From contig MSJI02000503.1 of assembly GCA_001931905.2 (NCBI GenBank), forward strand, positions 1-17,777: a stretch of DNA of 17,777 nucleotides, written 5' to 3'. The notes beneath the pieces were generated by a model. The model was not told the origin of the DNA and did not search any database. It saw only the letters and a program-made list of their open reading frames with translations. Positions 8,903 through 17,777 of this stretch are shown piece by piece. Position numbers and translations under genes: made by a program. Source of the DNA: Cladosporium sp. IMV 00045. Its lineage: Eukaryota; Ascomycota; Dothideomycetes; Cladosporiales; Cladosporiaceae. Every line of letters starts with the position of its first letter. Positions within the stretch are counted from its first letter, which is position 1.

Positions 8903-11900
8903 TCACTGACCCGCCCTCCACTCCTCCAAGAACCTAGCTCTCGCCTCATACTCCTCCCAGCCCTTCCGGTCAAGCAACTCCCTCAACACGGTCGCATCCG
9001 TGCTTCCCACCTTGGCATCGTCCCCGGCAGTCCAGATTGCCGGGATACCACCATCTAACGGGAAACCGAATTTCTCGGCCATGGCGAGCATCTCTGCCGC
9101 TTGAAATTGCGCTGAGGTGCGGTAGAGCGCGCTCTGCAGAGATGCTTGGCTGAATTCTTTCGCGGTGAGGCGAGCGAGAAAGGATTGGATTGTTTCGGAT
9201 TGAGGTTGTTTTGGTTGGGGGGCCGGTTTGGGTCTGGGTGTTGAGGTGGCTCGGCGTTGGCGAGAGGCTACCGGTTGTTTGGGAGTCGCTTTTGGCACGG
9301 GATCTGAGGGAAGTTCTGGCTCGGAGCTTGCGTCTTCGGAGTCAGGTGGAAGGGGGAAGCTGAGGTCTGGCCGTTGTGATCCTGCATCGAGAATGTCCTG
9401 GGTATCGAGTACTTGGGCTTTGGGGGTGAGGGCTTTCGCTGGAACTTCTTCCAGTTCTTCATCAGAGCCGTCGGAAGAAGCAGAATCTGAGGAAATCTCG
9501 ATTCTGTTTTCACTTTGCGGTTGATGCTTCTCGCTTGCTTTTGTTGCTGCAACCCCGGTTCTTGCCCCTGTTCCCATCGATACTGATGGAGCAATTGCTG
9601 TGCTTGCGACTCTGATTGCGATGAGAACTGAAAACCGCCTCCGGGCTCCGCCAGAGAGAGATCAATTTCCATCTCTTCGCCCTTCTCATTGACATTTGCC
9701 TTGTCCTGCCAAGCTTCGCCATTTTGCTTTCTTCGAGCTTCTGTTGTATCATAGCCATGCACTTGATCTGTGTCACTCCCAGGCAAGACGGAGTCATCTT
9801 CTTGTTCATAAGGCTCGCCATTCCTTGCTTCGAGAGCGATTTGTGAAGAAAATGGCTGATCTTCATTCGGCAATTGTGCCTCGGGCGCCCGACCTGCCTT
9901 CGGTGGCGCTGCGCCTGAGCAGAAGCTTCCGGATCCAGCATACTCTGAAGACTTTGACTCATCTCTTGTGCACGAGAAACAGGTAAGTCCCCATTCGCTG
10001 TGAGCGTTGCGTCTCCGTCGCCTTCTTTTCGAGCATTCATCCCTTCAGGCTTGCTACCCTGCACAAACTGAGACTCCGGCTCCTGTTCAGCCTGAGGATC
10101 GAGATCAGGATCGGATCTAATTCGATAGCATCAAGTCCTTCTTCCTCTGGCGTATCCATAAGTCGGTCCGGAACTTCAACAGCAGCAGTTGCTGCATCGT
10201 GATGTGCCTGTAATTTTTTGCGGCTGGCGCCCATAAGCTTCTCCAGGTACTCGGCGTATTGCTCTTGGTTCTCGTTCTCGCCATCTTCTGGCAAGTCCGC
10301 GCCTCGAAGGTTTTGCCTCTTTTGTCCTGCTTGTTGGCTTGCTAGATTACTTTCGGTCAATTTAAGGCCACCGCTGGGAGAAACTTCGTTCGTGTCCTTT
10401 GGTTCTAGCTGTTCATCAACAGCGTCAAGTGGCTGTTGGTCGCCTTGAAAGTTGCTCCACCGCATCCGATGATCGCACGGAACGATTGCTCTGTTTCGGC
10501 GTACCCTCCTGGACGTCAGACGGGATGTCTTGGTCATCAATCCTTCTGCGTTTGAGGGCTCTGGCTGCCCGCGCTCGATAGCCACAGAATCATCCACGGG
10601 TAGCTCCACATCCGGTTCAACAGCTTCAGCCTGTAATTGAGCCTTTGCAGCACGATTAGCTTCTGATATTATCAGAGCATCTTCGTCTGGTAGCGAAAGT
10701 TCATCTGCGTCTGCCTGCGGCTCGCTATCATCGGCCATTTCAACATCGTCTTGCAACTTCCTTGCAGCGTCAACACGCTCCGCTGATCGTGCAGCTGAGG
10801 GTGCAACCCGATCGTGTTTCGCAGGTCGATCCAGCGGGCTTTCTCCTGCGCGATCTTGTTTGTGACCCGCTTTGATTCGCTTGTGCGTTTGACTGCTCGA
10901 CGCTTTTGGCGTTGGAGTCTGCCGTTTGCGCTTCTGGGTGCTCGGCGAGGCCGCTTGTTCGCGTTCGAGCGCTTCCCTTGCGGCTTTCGCCTTTAATGCT
11001 ACTAACTCCGGGGTGGAAAGCTCCTCAGGTAGTTCAGGTATTTCAGGCGGTTCGGGTATTTCCAAACGAGCCCTGGGTTTCGACGGAGTGCCTTTTAGCC
11101 TGCGCTCTTCTCTCCGCTTCGCTTCGTAGGCTGGCAACACTTTGTCCTCGTAAAGACGCTTCCATTGTTCCGCAGTGCGATGCGACTCTGACGCAGACAG
11201 CTGCTCCCACATGTCCTCATACGCGTCTTTGGCAACGACTTGGATGTCGTCAATGTTCTCCATTAAGAGATTGAAATCGGTCCTCAGATTGATCGGTTTC
11301 TCAGCTTCATTCATGTCTCCATCATCCTCATCCTCCTCCTCCTCCTCCTCCTCTTGTTCTGCCTCTTCCTCCTCATCTTCCACAGCTTGCTCTTCCTCCT
11401 CGTTTTCGACTTCTACCTCCTCTTCCACTTCATCCGGCTCCAAGATTCCTTCCCCTGCTCCTTCTAATGCACCTGCTACATCTCTTCCCGTGTCAACATC
11501 TTGCCCGCGAGCGGCAACTGTCCGCTCTCTACCATTGGACGGTCTGCCCGCAGCTGGTCTCCACCTGGATGCGTCGCGAGTGTTTGTTTGTAGTTGCGGT
11601 GTTGGAGTCGGTACGGCGCGAGCTGCAGGTGGGTTGACGCCTTGTGGAGGATTAGTCACCAGCTTCTTAAGATAGCGATCCCTCCAAGACTGCGTTGTAT
11701 GCCTCGGATTCACAGCTTCCAGCTGCTTGTATATCTCGAGACCTTTGACAGCAGCGCCTCCGGCGACACACTGCTGGACCCACTCCCATAGCTCGCGATC
11801 GTCCTGCGCAGTGAAAGGTGTTCGAGTCCCTTTGGGCGCGACTGTGGTGCTTCCGACTTGTCGTACAACTCCTGGCGCAGGTCCGGCGCGGTGGTCGTTG

Positions 11901-12172
11901 GGGTCTGGGAGAGCTCCGTTGCGGGTCGCGGCCTCGATGAAAGTGTAGCTCAAGCTCGTCGGCGGACAGTCTCTGCGAGCATGGTCGGCAATGATGTAGT
12001 CTGCCTGGATTTCGATTCGGACGACGCGGCCACCGTTTGCTTTGACGACGTCGACGAAGTGATTGCGCATAGGTACGCGCATGGTGATTAGGAAGCTCTT
12101 GCCTTGGAAGAGACCTCCAATAGCTGGAGTGGCATCGTCTGCGCGGGTGATGACGACGCCGTTCGTCGTCAT
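8903..12172 (-). CDS. rap1: Telomere-binding protein Rap1 (BRCT, Myb, acidic region, Rap1 C-terminal domain), frame broken three times
   Basis: Shelterin component that binds or is recruited to telomeric repeats and controls telomere length and silencing. ATG at 12172 (MTTNGVV) follows a TTG-led extension and precedes an N-terminal BRCT domain (about residues 19-90; NGGRVVRIEIQADYIIADHA). A Rap1-type Myb domain follows (about 116-171; TPFTAQDDRELWEW, SWRDRYLKKL), then a Glu-rich tract (about 247-290), a second Myb-like helical segment (about 298-352) and basic KRKR/KRIK motifs fitting nuclear import. The end (8903 to about 9200) matches the Rap1 C-terminal interaction domain (ALYRTS, GIPAIWTAGDDA). 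Between 10120 and 9500 the frame jumps three times: near 10113 (DP then DPDLDPQ), within about 9905-9990, and at the T run 9507-9510 (KVK then NRIEISSD). Each jump equals one missing base. No intron fits well. Probably intact in the organism. Confidence 0.87.
11325..11420 (-). repeat. Trinucleotide-rich tract encoding Rap1 acidic region
   Basis: On the + strand this is a CTC/CCT-rich run with an uninterrupted core near 11328-11353. On the coding strand it is GAG/GAA and encodes the Glu-rich stretch of Rap1. It is a natural site of length variation by slippage. Confidence 0.8.
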
Positions 12173-12592
12173 GGCGGGCGAGAGTGTTGCATGCAACAAT
12201 GCGATAGATGGTATCGGGTGACGATCGTGAGCTGGAGAGTGGAAGTTGAAGGCCAGACCAGCTCCCCGCGATGGGACGCGACGAGAAGGTCACGCGCGAT
12301 CTCGTGACCGGTCAAGGAAGTGAAGTCAATAGATGCAAATATTGGTTGACTGGAGTTTAGAGATCCTCTATTGACAGAAACGATCTTGACTATATTTACA
12401 TGATTATTCAAGGTTTAAGTCGAGCGCTATTTCCTTGAAGATTGCAGCATGGTGATGTACAAAGTGGACAGTGCCTGCAGCTTCCAAGCTCACAAAACAA
12501 AACGTCGACTCTACCGCAGGGTACAGTATTTCACACCTCAAGGTAGGACTCTAACACAAAGATTGCAGTATGAGCCGGTAGCAAAGATCAAG
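12173..12592. promoter_or_regulatory. Divergent promoter region, Rap1 (-) and Swf1-like gene (+)
   Basis: 420 bp between the two chosen start codons. An ATG at 12449 is in frame with the Swf1 start at 12593 without a stop. The extra 48 residues do not resemble the family, so I treat this part as leader. No specific factor site is claimed. Confidence 0.45.
12521..12568 (+). other. Candidate leader intron (48 nt) upstream of Swf1-like start
   Basis: GTACAG at 12521, CTAAC branch-point consensus near 12551-12555, GCAG ending at 12568. This is a compact and credible fungal intron. Being a multiple of three, it leaves the frame from ATG 12449 open whether or not it is removed. Confidence 0.45.
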
Positions 12593-13882
12593 ATGAACAT
12601 CATCCGCCAGATCCTTCTCGGGATCCTCATCATCTCACTAATAACTTTCGTCGCCTTGTTCGGACGACTGCCAGCCTTAAGACGGACACCCATCGGCTGG
12701 CTACAAAGAGCACTATGTATACACCTTCCAAATGGTTCGAAGGCTGTTGACCGAAGAATAACTGGCGGAATATTGTCAATCAAAGGAAAGAAGCTTGGGC
12801 AATACCTCTTCTTTGAGAAAAATCCTTTGGTCCTGGTGAGCATACGATCCAACTCGAAAATGTACGACGGTCTTGATAACGATTTCATCCTAGATCCTCT
12901 TCTTGTCCATCCTCACAGCGAGCGCCGTTCTTTTCCTCTACCACGGTGCCCATCGCCTGCCAATATCACTCTTGACCCCAGCACCCATAGCCCTCCCCCT
13001 TCCATACATCTTCACCTACCTCTCCGCCACCCACACCGGCCACCATCTCAATTCCCAACCCAAACACCCACACCACTACCCCTACGACCACATCCTCTAC
13101 CGACCTCTCCACGTCTGCCGGACCTGCCACATCTCCAAACCAGCCCGCAGCAAACACTGCTCTCTCTGCAAGACCTGCATCTCCAAACTCGACCACCACT
13201 GCCCCTGGGTCAACAACTGCCTCGGCCGGGGCAACTACCGCTGGTTCCTCCTGCTCCTCGTGACCCTCAGCGCCTTGGAATTCTACGGCACGTTTCTCAG
13301 CTGGTACATCCTTCGACCCTACCTGCAAACACCCAGCGGCCCTGCATTTTTCAGCTCCGAACACTTCCGCCACCTGGGAGACGCGGCTGTGCGAGCGGTA
13401 AATGCTGGAGGCCTCTCGATCGCCGGCGTGGGCATGCTTGCTGCTTCTACGGCTTTCTTGCCTTTAGGTCTCTTCGCGTACCACTGCTACCTCATCTGGG
13501 CTGGCATGACAACAAACGAAAGCCAGAAATGGGCCGATTGGCGGGACGACATGGCTGATGGTCTAGTCTTCACCTCTTCCCGCGCCGCCATCCGGGCTCA
13601 TTGCAAAAGCAGCTCGAAGCTCAAGCCAACGGCAACCGCGATATTGCCGTGAGAGCGGACGCAAATCTGGGCACTGCGCTGGGTCTAATGGCGGGTGCGG
13701 AGGATGACCCGGACGTCGAGTGGCCGGTGGACAGTGATCAGATCGTTGTTAGGACCAACGATGGGAAACCTCCCAAGGGCCAGGAGGCACTGTGGAGGAG
13801 GATCTGGAGTCTGGCTGAGGTAGAGAATATTTACGATATGGGCGGCTGGGACAATTTCTGGGATGTGGCGATGGGGCGGTGA
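12593..13882 (+). CDS. swf1: DHHC palmitoyltransferase, Swf1-like, frame broken once
   Basis: Integral membrane S-acyltransferase. Swf1 homologues palmitoylate cysteines next to membrane spans of proteins such as SNAREs. Exon 1 (12593-12835, 81 residues) starts with a membrane helix (LLGILIISLITFVALF) and the TPIGWLQRALC region; exon 2 begins at 12894. The Cys-rich domain occupies about 156-193 (CRTCHISKPARSKHCSLCKTC), with catalytic DHHC at 181-184 followed by PWVNNCLGRGNY. Two more helices and the conserved TTxE motif (TTNE, 287-290) come next. Near AAAA 13605-13608 the frame jumps as if one A were missing. The other frame continues with QLEAQANGNRDIAV and ends in ENIYDMGGWDNFWDV, a C-terminal block expected in this family. 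Unrepaired, the protein stops at 13652, after the catalytic core and TTxE. The Swf1 assignment rests on overall organisation and size; a different DHHC subfamily is possible. Confidence 0.85.
12836..12893 (+). other. Intron in Swf1-like gene (58 nt)
   Basis: Donor GTGAGC at 12836, branch-like GATAAC near 12875, acceptor CCTAG ending at 12893. It is phase 0 and joins EKNPLVL to ILFLSIL, which completes a second membrane helix. Confidence 0.9.
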
Positions 13883-13930
13883 GTTCTGTATCGATACGTG
13901 CGAATAGCTTCTAAAGGGTCTCAAAACGGT

Positions 13931-15017
13931 TCAATCAATCATCATCCCACGGCCCTCCCTCTCTTCGTTTCTCACTGGCAATAGCAGCCCGTCTTCCGCC
14001 CCGTCGAGGACGTGGTCACTAGCCATCTTAGCCAGCTTGCCCGCCACGAACGCAATTCCTGCATTGACACTCTCCAAGACAGCCACGAGCCCAGCCCTCT
14101 GTGAACCTTCCTCTGCTCTTTCGCCCAGACATCCCTACCGTCACCCTCGAAACACCCAGGCGCCCAGCTTGCGCTCTGCAGCCCTCCCTCAAGATCAGCG
14201 CGGCGGTTGCGCATCGAACACGATCGTTGCCAAAGTCATCGACAGAGAAGCCGGCGTGCAGGAGCGAAGCTGCGCGATGAAGGTAATGGTGCGGTGAGCG
14301 CGGAGTCATGTCGGTTCTTGCTCCGGGAGTATTGAAAATGTGTAATTCCCCCGACTCCTGGTCGAAAGAGCGCGGGCTGCGCAAACGAGGGGTGTTGGGC
14401 GCAGAACGTGGGTCGAAAGATATTCCCAGGCCCGTAGCCATGCTTGCGTTGTTCCTACGTGCGCGAGCTGGCGGTCGTAGTTCGAAAGCTTCGGGTGTGG
14501 ACTCGCTAGATGTCCCGGTCAGCATGATATCTAATGTACCCCTTGGTGATTACTCACAGATCCTCCCTTCTTCCATACAAGCTGCCCATGAACCAGTCTT
14601 CCAGCCACGCAACTTTCTCAGAAAGGTCGCGCAGTACAGGACTGCCGCTACGATCCACGCCATGGCGAGCCAGCCAAGTAAAAGAAAAGTAAGCAAAGGT
14701 GACCAGTCCGGTAGGTTGGCTGCTGGCATCTCAAGCGCCTTGCCCACTGAAGGAGTGAAGACCTCCCGCGGTGCGTCGTATGTTGCCGTCGGTGTAGTGA
14801 TCGTGACGAGTATAGTTGGAGCGCCACTTAGCATGACGTTGGGTGTCGGCCAGTGGATGTTTCTGCTTGTCGGATAGTCAACGGAATTGGTCAATATTGC
14901 TGTATCCAGAGTGGCCTGCTGAGGAGGCTGCAGGCTGTTGTAACGCGTGAGTGCAGTGTCTTCCATGTTAAGGACTGAGGTGTGGGAAGAGGAGGTTGGG
15001 TGAGATGTGGGAGGCAT
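13931..15017 (-). CDS. Single-pass membrane protein of unknown function
   Basis: Starts at ATG 15017 (MPPTSHPT); ATG 14966 (MEDTALTR) is an alternative. A Thr/Pro/Ser-rich N-terminal part of about 105 residues, with no clear signal peptide, is followed by one strong membrane helix (PLLTFLLLGWLAMAWIVAAVLYCATF) and a basic flank (LRKLRGWK), suggesting an outside N-terminus and inside C-terminus. After the intron 14506-14557 a cytosolic tail carries Ser/Pro/Arg motifs (RSAPNTPRLRSPRSF) that look like phosphorylation sites. The last coding part is an ordered segment (LVAVLESVNAGIAFVAGKLA, then GLLLPV), ending at 13931. The exon join requires one extra base before the donor, near CCC 14565-14567, giving EEGEDLESTPEAF. 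Between about 14100 and 14230 the frame must change again; two missing bases, one extra base or a poor 43-nt intron would all do it. No family recognised. Confidence 0.6.
14506..14557 (-). other. Intron in membrane-protein gene (52 nt, minus strand)
   Basis: On the coding strand: donor GTGAGT at 14557, branch point GCTGACC, acceptor TCTAG ending at 14506. All three signals are near consensus. The flanking frames do not join unless one base is missing in the upstream exon. Confidence 0.8.
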
Positions 15018-15302
15018 GTTTGCGAGCGGGTGAGCGACGCTGTGGAGGGCTAGGTGAGAAGTCAAACGAAAAAGTGTTTGGGCTGGGAGATGCGATGTGC
15101 ATGAGCAAACATTGTGGGACGCGCAAATGTGGTGGGAGCTGGAAGCGGTAGTAGTGCGTGAGTGAGATTCGAAGACGAAGTGAATGAACGCGAATCTTGC
15201 GAAGCTGAACTGTCTGCGTCGACTAAGTGTTCTCCTTTTTGTACAAAAGTCTCAGGAATGCTAAGGTAGGTATACTTATCGCTGCATGACTTCGAAGTCT
15301 TA
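15018..15302. other. Intergenic region between Prp45 3' end and membrane-protein start
   Basis: 285 bp between two minus-strand genes. It should hold the Prp45 3' UTR and the promoter of the membrane-protein gene. The open frame here lacks protein character. Confidence 0.45.
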
Positions 15303-17087
15303 TTACTCGTCATCCACTCTGGCTCTCTTCCCCTTTCCACCAGCATCGTCATCTGCGCCTCTCTTCGCTCCCTTAGCTGCCTCTGAAATCATAGCCTCGA
15401 CACCAAACGGATCATCTCCGCGGTCTCGTTCAAACATGACCGGTCCGCTTCTCTGCTCTGCCGCGTCTGTGCCCTTGAAACCCTCCTTTGGTGCGCGCCC
15501 AAGGCTCTCGAATCTTTTCGCACCCTGAATCTTTTCCAAAGTCTCGCCGCCATCTTCTTCGTCATCATCACCCACGTTTGGTCTGTAGATGCTATTGAGC
15601 GCATCACGCTCGGCGAAAAGAGGCTTGTCGTAAGGCTGGTCCTCATTGAAGCCAGCGGCGAATCCAGAGCTCTGGTTGAAAAGTCGCGAATCGTACATAG
15701 CTTCCTTGTTCTGTGTCGGTTTCGCCAGTCCGAGTGCCACCTTCTCACTGACGTCGCGGTTCTGCTCTCTGGCCATCATTTGCACACGCCTCTCATGGCC
15801 CATGTTCTTCTTGCGCAGATCGCGCTGAGCTTCGCGGCGACGTTCAGCGCGCGCCTTCTCACGGTCTTGCCGGTCGCGCTCTGATGGGTCTCCTCTGTCG
15901 GCACTGTAGCTTCTGCTGCGCGACCTTGACCGCGATGAGTACGACGAGTATGACGAGCGACTGTCCACTGATCGGCTGCGAGAGCGGGAGCGAGCGTCTG
16001 AGCCGCGACGACCAGAAGATGCCGCGGCACGATCTTCGCGCGCCTTTTGTGCCAACATCCTGAGATTCTCCTCTTTCGCCTCCTTTTCCTTCTCGGCGAG
16101 GCGCTGTTGCATGCGTTGACGCTGCTGAACTTCCTCTCTCGCATGTCCGTCGGCCGTTTGTAATGCTTCCGCGAACTGAGCAAATTTGTCGTTGATCGTG
16201 ACATCCTGCAGACCTCTACCATCCGCAGCCAATCTTTTGTCCAAAGGTACCGTGTAACCCTTAGGATTCTTCCAGTTCGAGACAGGAGGGGGGATTCTCC
16301 ACGCTTCTTGATCTTCGGCTGTGAGCTTACGCGGAGGGGAGTGCATGACGGGCGGGGGCGGGCTGGGTGGTCCACGAGGAACTTTCTTGATTTTGTGCTT
16401 TGGCGGCTCCATGGGATCTTGCTGTCTTTGAACAATCTTCATGATGCGGTCTCCCTTCTTTCCTTGGTCGCCCATCTGATTGGCTGGTGTGTATCGTACA
16501 AATGTCGGCTCCGGTCTGGATGTTCCCTTGATGTTCTTTGGTTTCTGCGCAGCGAGCGCACCTGATACAAGACCCGACAAAGCCTTTTGTGTCCTCTCCT
16601 TCGAGGCCTGCACCTCCTCTTCGCTCGGTTTCTCCAAGCTAATTTCTCCCACATCCGCGCGCTGGCGCAACGGGATTAAATCCTTGAAGCTGGCATGGAT
16701 AATCCTCTTCTCGTCATGTCCACGTCGCGCGATAGCGTCAAACTTGACATTGCCCTCGTTATTCACCTGGATAGCCAGCGCGTTGGAAGAGCTTGCAGCG
16801 GAACCGCCTTTGCGACCCATGTCCAGTGGGTATTGCGCTACTGGTACCTCTGGAAAAGCTCCGCCATCGCCAAAGTCCTCTGCATTCCGTGGACGCCATG
16901 ATGCTCTTTGTCCGTATGGCGGCGGTCCAGATCGCTTCACCACCAGTTGATTCGATTCGACCTCTCGGGAGTCGACCACTCGTGGTCCTTTCTGCTGCGC
17001 GTGTGTCGGCAGCTCCTCGTCCTCTCCAGTGTATTTCGGTTTGGGCAATGCGCTCGACAGCGAGAACGCGCCTCGCGTAGCAGCCAT
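15303..17087 (-). CDS. prp45: Pre-mRNA-splicing factor Prp45 (SNW/SKIP family)
   Basis: Nuclear scaffold of the activated spliceosome, associated with the NineTeen complex and Prp46; the animal homologue SKIP also acts in transcription. A single uninterrupted frame of 594 residues starts at ATG 17087 (MAATRGAF), normal length for a filamentous fungus. The SNW domain spans about 115-330: LIPLRQR at 138-144, YTPANQ at 199-204 and the diagnostic SNWKNPKGYTVPLDKRLAADG at 270-290, then INDKFAQFAEAL at 298-309. Next come a Gln/Glu/Lys-rich coiled segment, an Arg/Ser-rich stretch of about 30 residues, a basic region (REAQRDLRKKNMGHERR) and a conserved-looking tail with NIYRPNVG-like SIYRPNVG, GLAKPTQ, MYDSRLFNQSSG and a final basic nuclear-localisation-like GGKGKRARVDDE. 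It is divergent from the RWD gene across 294 bp. Its clean frame contrasts with the broken genes next to it. Confidence 0.95.
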   Translation of the reverse strand: MAATRGAFSLSSALPKPKYTGEDEELPTHAQQKGPRVVDSREVESNQLVVKRSGPPPYGQRASWRPRNAEDFGDGGAFPEVPVAQYPLDMGRKGGSAASSSNALAIQVNNEGNVKFDAIARRGHDEKRIIHASFKDLIPLRQRADVGEISLEKPSEEEVQASKERTQKALSGLVSGALAAQKPKNIKGTSRPEPTFVRYTPANQMGDQGKKGDRIMKIVQRQQDPMEPPKHKIKKVPRGPPSPPPPVMHSPPRKLTAEDQEAWRIPPPVSNWKNPKGYTVPLDKRLAADGRGLQDVTINDKFAQFAEALQTADGHAREEVQQRQRMQQRLAEKEKEAKEENLRMLAQKAREDRAAASSGRRGSDARSRSRSRSVDSRSSYSSYSSRSRSRSRSYSADRGDPSERDRQDREKARAERRREAQRDLRKKNMGHERRVQMMAREQNRDVSEKVALGLAKPTQNKEAMYDSRLFNQSSGFAAGFNEDQPYDKPLFAERDALNSIYRPNVGDDDEEDGGETLEKIQGAKRFESLGRAPKEGFKGTDAAEQRSGPVMFERDRGDDPFGVEAMISEAAKGAKRGADDDAGGKGKRARVDDE

Positions 17088-17381
17088 GATAGGTTGATGT
17101 TCAAATTAAGGAATGGTCGTGGTGTTGCGCGCGCCGAATGAGGTATCTTGAGAAGTTGAAGTCGGCTTTTAATACTCGGCGAACTTACCTCAAGGCTACA
17201 GCGCGCTGGTGCCTGTCCTGTGCCACCCAAACTCAAAGTCCGCGCTTCACTTCCCCACGCCGCCCAGCTTCTTCACACCTCACCACATTTTGCTCACTTC
17301 AAGGAAAATAAATAAGCAGATAAAGCATCTAGACCACATTTACTTTGGATCTTTTCTGTGTATATTGTTCCTGGTAAAAGT
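17088..17381. promoter_or_regulatory. Divergent promoter region, Prp45 (-) and RWD-domain gene (+)
   Basis: 294 bp between two start codons on opposite strands, so both promoters must lie here or overlap the 5' UTRs. There is a pyrimidine-rich middle (17228-17290) and an A-rich stretch (17303-17320). No specific site is identified. Confidence 0.55.
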
Positions 17382-17777
17382 ATGTCCGAGGAGCTGTTGG
17401 ATGAAATAACATCCATCAATTCGATCTACGGCGACAACACTCTGATATCAACCTCGGAAGATTCTAGGTTATACGCTTTGACTCTTCCAATCAAATCAAA
17501 CATATCCTTGAGGATTGAGTTCCCAGCAGACTACCCAGATGCTCCCCCTTCGATCCTTGGAACACAGCACATTGGCGACAACGTTGCCAAGGGTGAGGGT
17601 CAGCAGATTGTCGACTGTATCCGGGAGGTCCTTGCCGAGATCTATATCCCCAGCTCACCATGCATCTTTGATCTCATCGAGGAAAGCGGCCAAAAGCTTC
17701 AGCAGCTCGGCCTCGACTCAAGCTCAAGGGAAAAGGAGCAACAAGCTACTCAAGCGAACGGTCAGGACGATGGCCCC
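17382..17777 (+). CDS. RWD-domain protein, probable IMPACT/Yih1 family, 3' partial
   Basis: Open from ATG 17382 (MSEELLDEITSINSIYGDNT) to the window edge, 132 codons without a stop or obvious intron. Residues 1-110 form an RWD domain: the EELLDEI..INSIYG helix, strands LYALTLPI and SLRIEFP, and the hallmark YPDAPP turn, then a helix-rich end (DCIREVLAEIYIPSSPCIFDLIEE). A low-complexity linker (SSSREKEQQATQANGQ) follows. In IMPACT/Yih1 proteins an N-terminal RWD binds Gcn1 and dampens activation of the eIF2-alpha kinase Gcn2, and a UPF0029 domain follows. That second domain would lie beyond the window, so the family is inferred. Gir2-like or other RWD proteins remain possible. The start has A at -3. 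Confidence 0.8.
   Translation, partial: MSEELLDEITSINSIYGDNTLISTSEDSRLYALTLPIKSNISLRIEFPADYPDAPPSILGTQHIGDNVAKGEGQQIVDCIREVLAEIYIPSSPCIFDLIEESGQKLQQLGLDSSSREKEQQATQANGQDDGP

Noticed and set aside
12903..13558. C-terminal Pro/His-rich part of the frame running from 12449 to 13558
   Set aside because: This is read-through of the unspliced intron 12836-12893 into a wrong frame; the spliced frame gives the DHHC domain.
5320..13610. Programmed ribosomal frameshifting at the frame jumps
   Set aside because: No classical heptameric slippery site is seen, and the number and dispersion over unrelated genes point to sequence error instead.
15062..15352. 96-residue minus-strand frame upstream of the membrane-protein gene
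   Set aside because: It overlaps the Prp45 3' end and the spacer and shows no domain or helix.

Overview
The window is nuclear DNA from a filamentous ascomycete. The evidence is short GT..AG introns (50-80 nt) with CTGAC/CTAAC-like branch points, closely spaced genes on both strands, an ascomycete-type laccase, a Rap1 with BRCT, Myb and C-terminal domains, Prp45 and a Swf1-type DHHC acyltransferase. A Dothideomycete is my best guess, from overall gene style only. There is no operon logic; the genes are mostly unrelated neighbours.

Layout. 1-2511 (+): laccase, open at the left edge, with a long Ser/Pro/Thr-rich N-terminal region. 2512-3979: gene-poor intergenic DNA holding a degenerate tandem array (about 3258-3819) built from alternating ~88 and ~92 bp half-units. 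About 3980/4285-6556 (+): Cys- and Ser-rich, probably GPI-anchored surface protein of unknown function, with an intron at or before its start. 6886-8668 (+): 14-TM MFS transporter of the vacuolar amino-acid type, one intron. 8903-12172 (-): telomere protein Rap1. 12593-13882 (+): Swf1-like palmitoyltransferase, one intron. 13931-15017 (-): single-pass membrane protein of unknown function. 15303-17087 (-): splicing factor Prp45/SNW. 17382 to the right edge (+): RWD-domain protein, probably IMPACT/Yih1 family, truncated. Rap1/Swf1 and Prp45/RWD are divergent pairs; MFS/Rap1 and Swf1/membrane protein are convergent pairs, the last only 48 bp apart.

The most notable property is technical. Four genes (surface protein, Rap1, Swf1, membrane protein) are broken by frame jumps that no credible intron explains. 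At seven of these places the jump has the same sign, as if one base were missing, and most sit at a short homopolymer. The protein sequence continues sensibly after each jump. Rap1, Swf1 and the flanking genes are core functions, so assembly or consensus deletion errors are more likely than pseudogenes. The laccase, the MFS transporter, Prp45 and the RWD gene read through cleanly. I see no new defence, mobile or biosynthetic system here. The most biologically interesting items are the two-half-unit tandem array, the laccase extension with its predicted Phe axial position, and the uncharacterised surface and membrane proteins.
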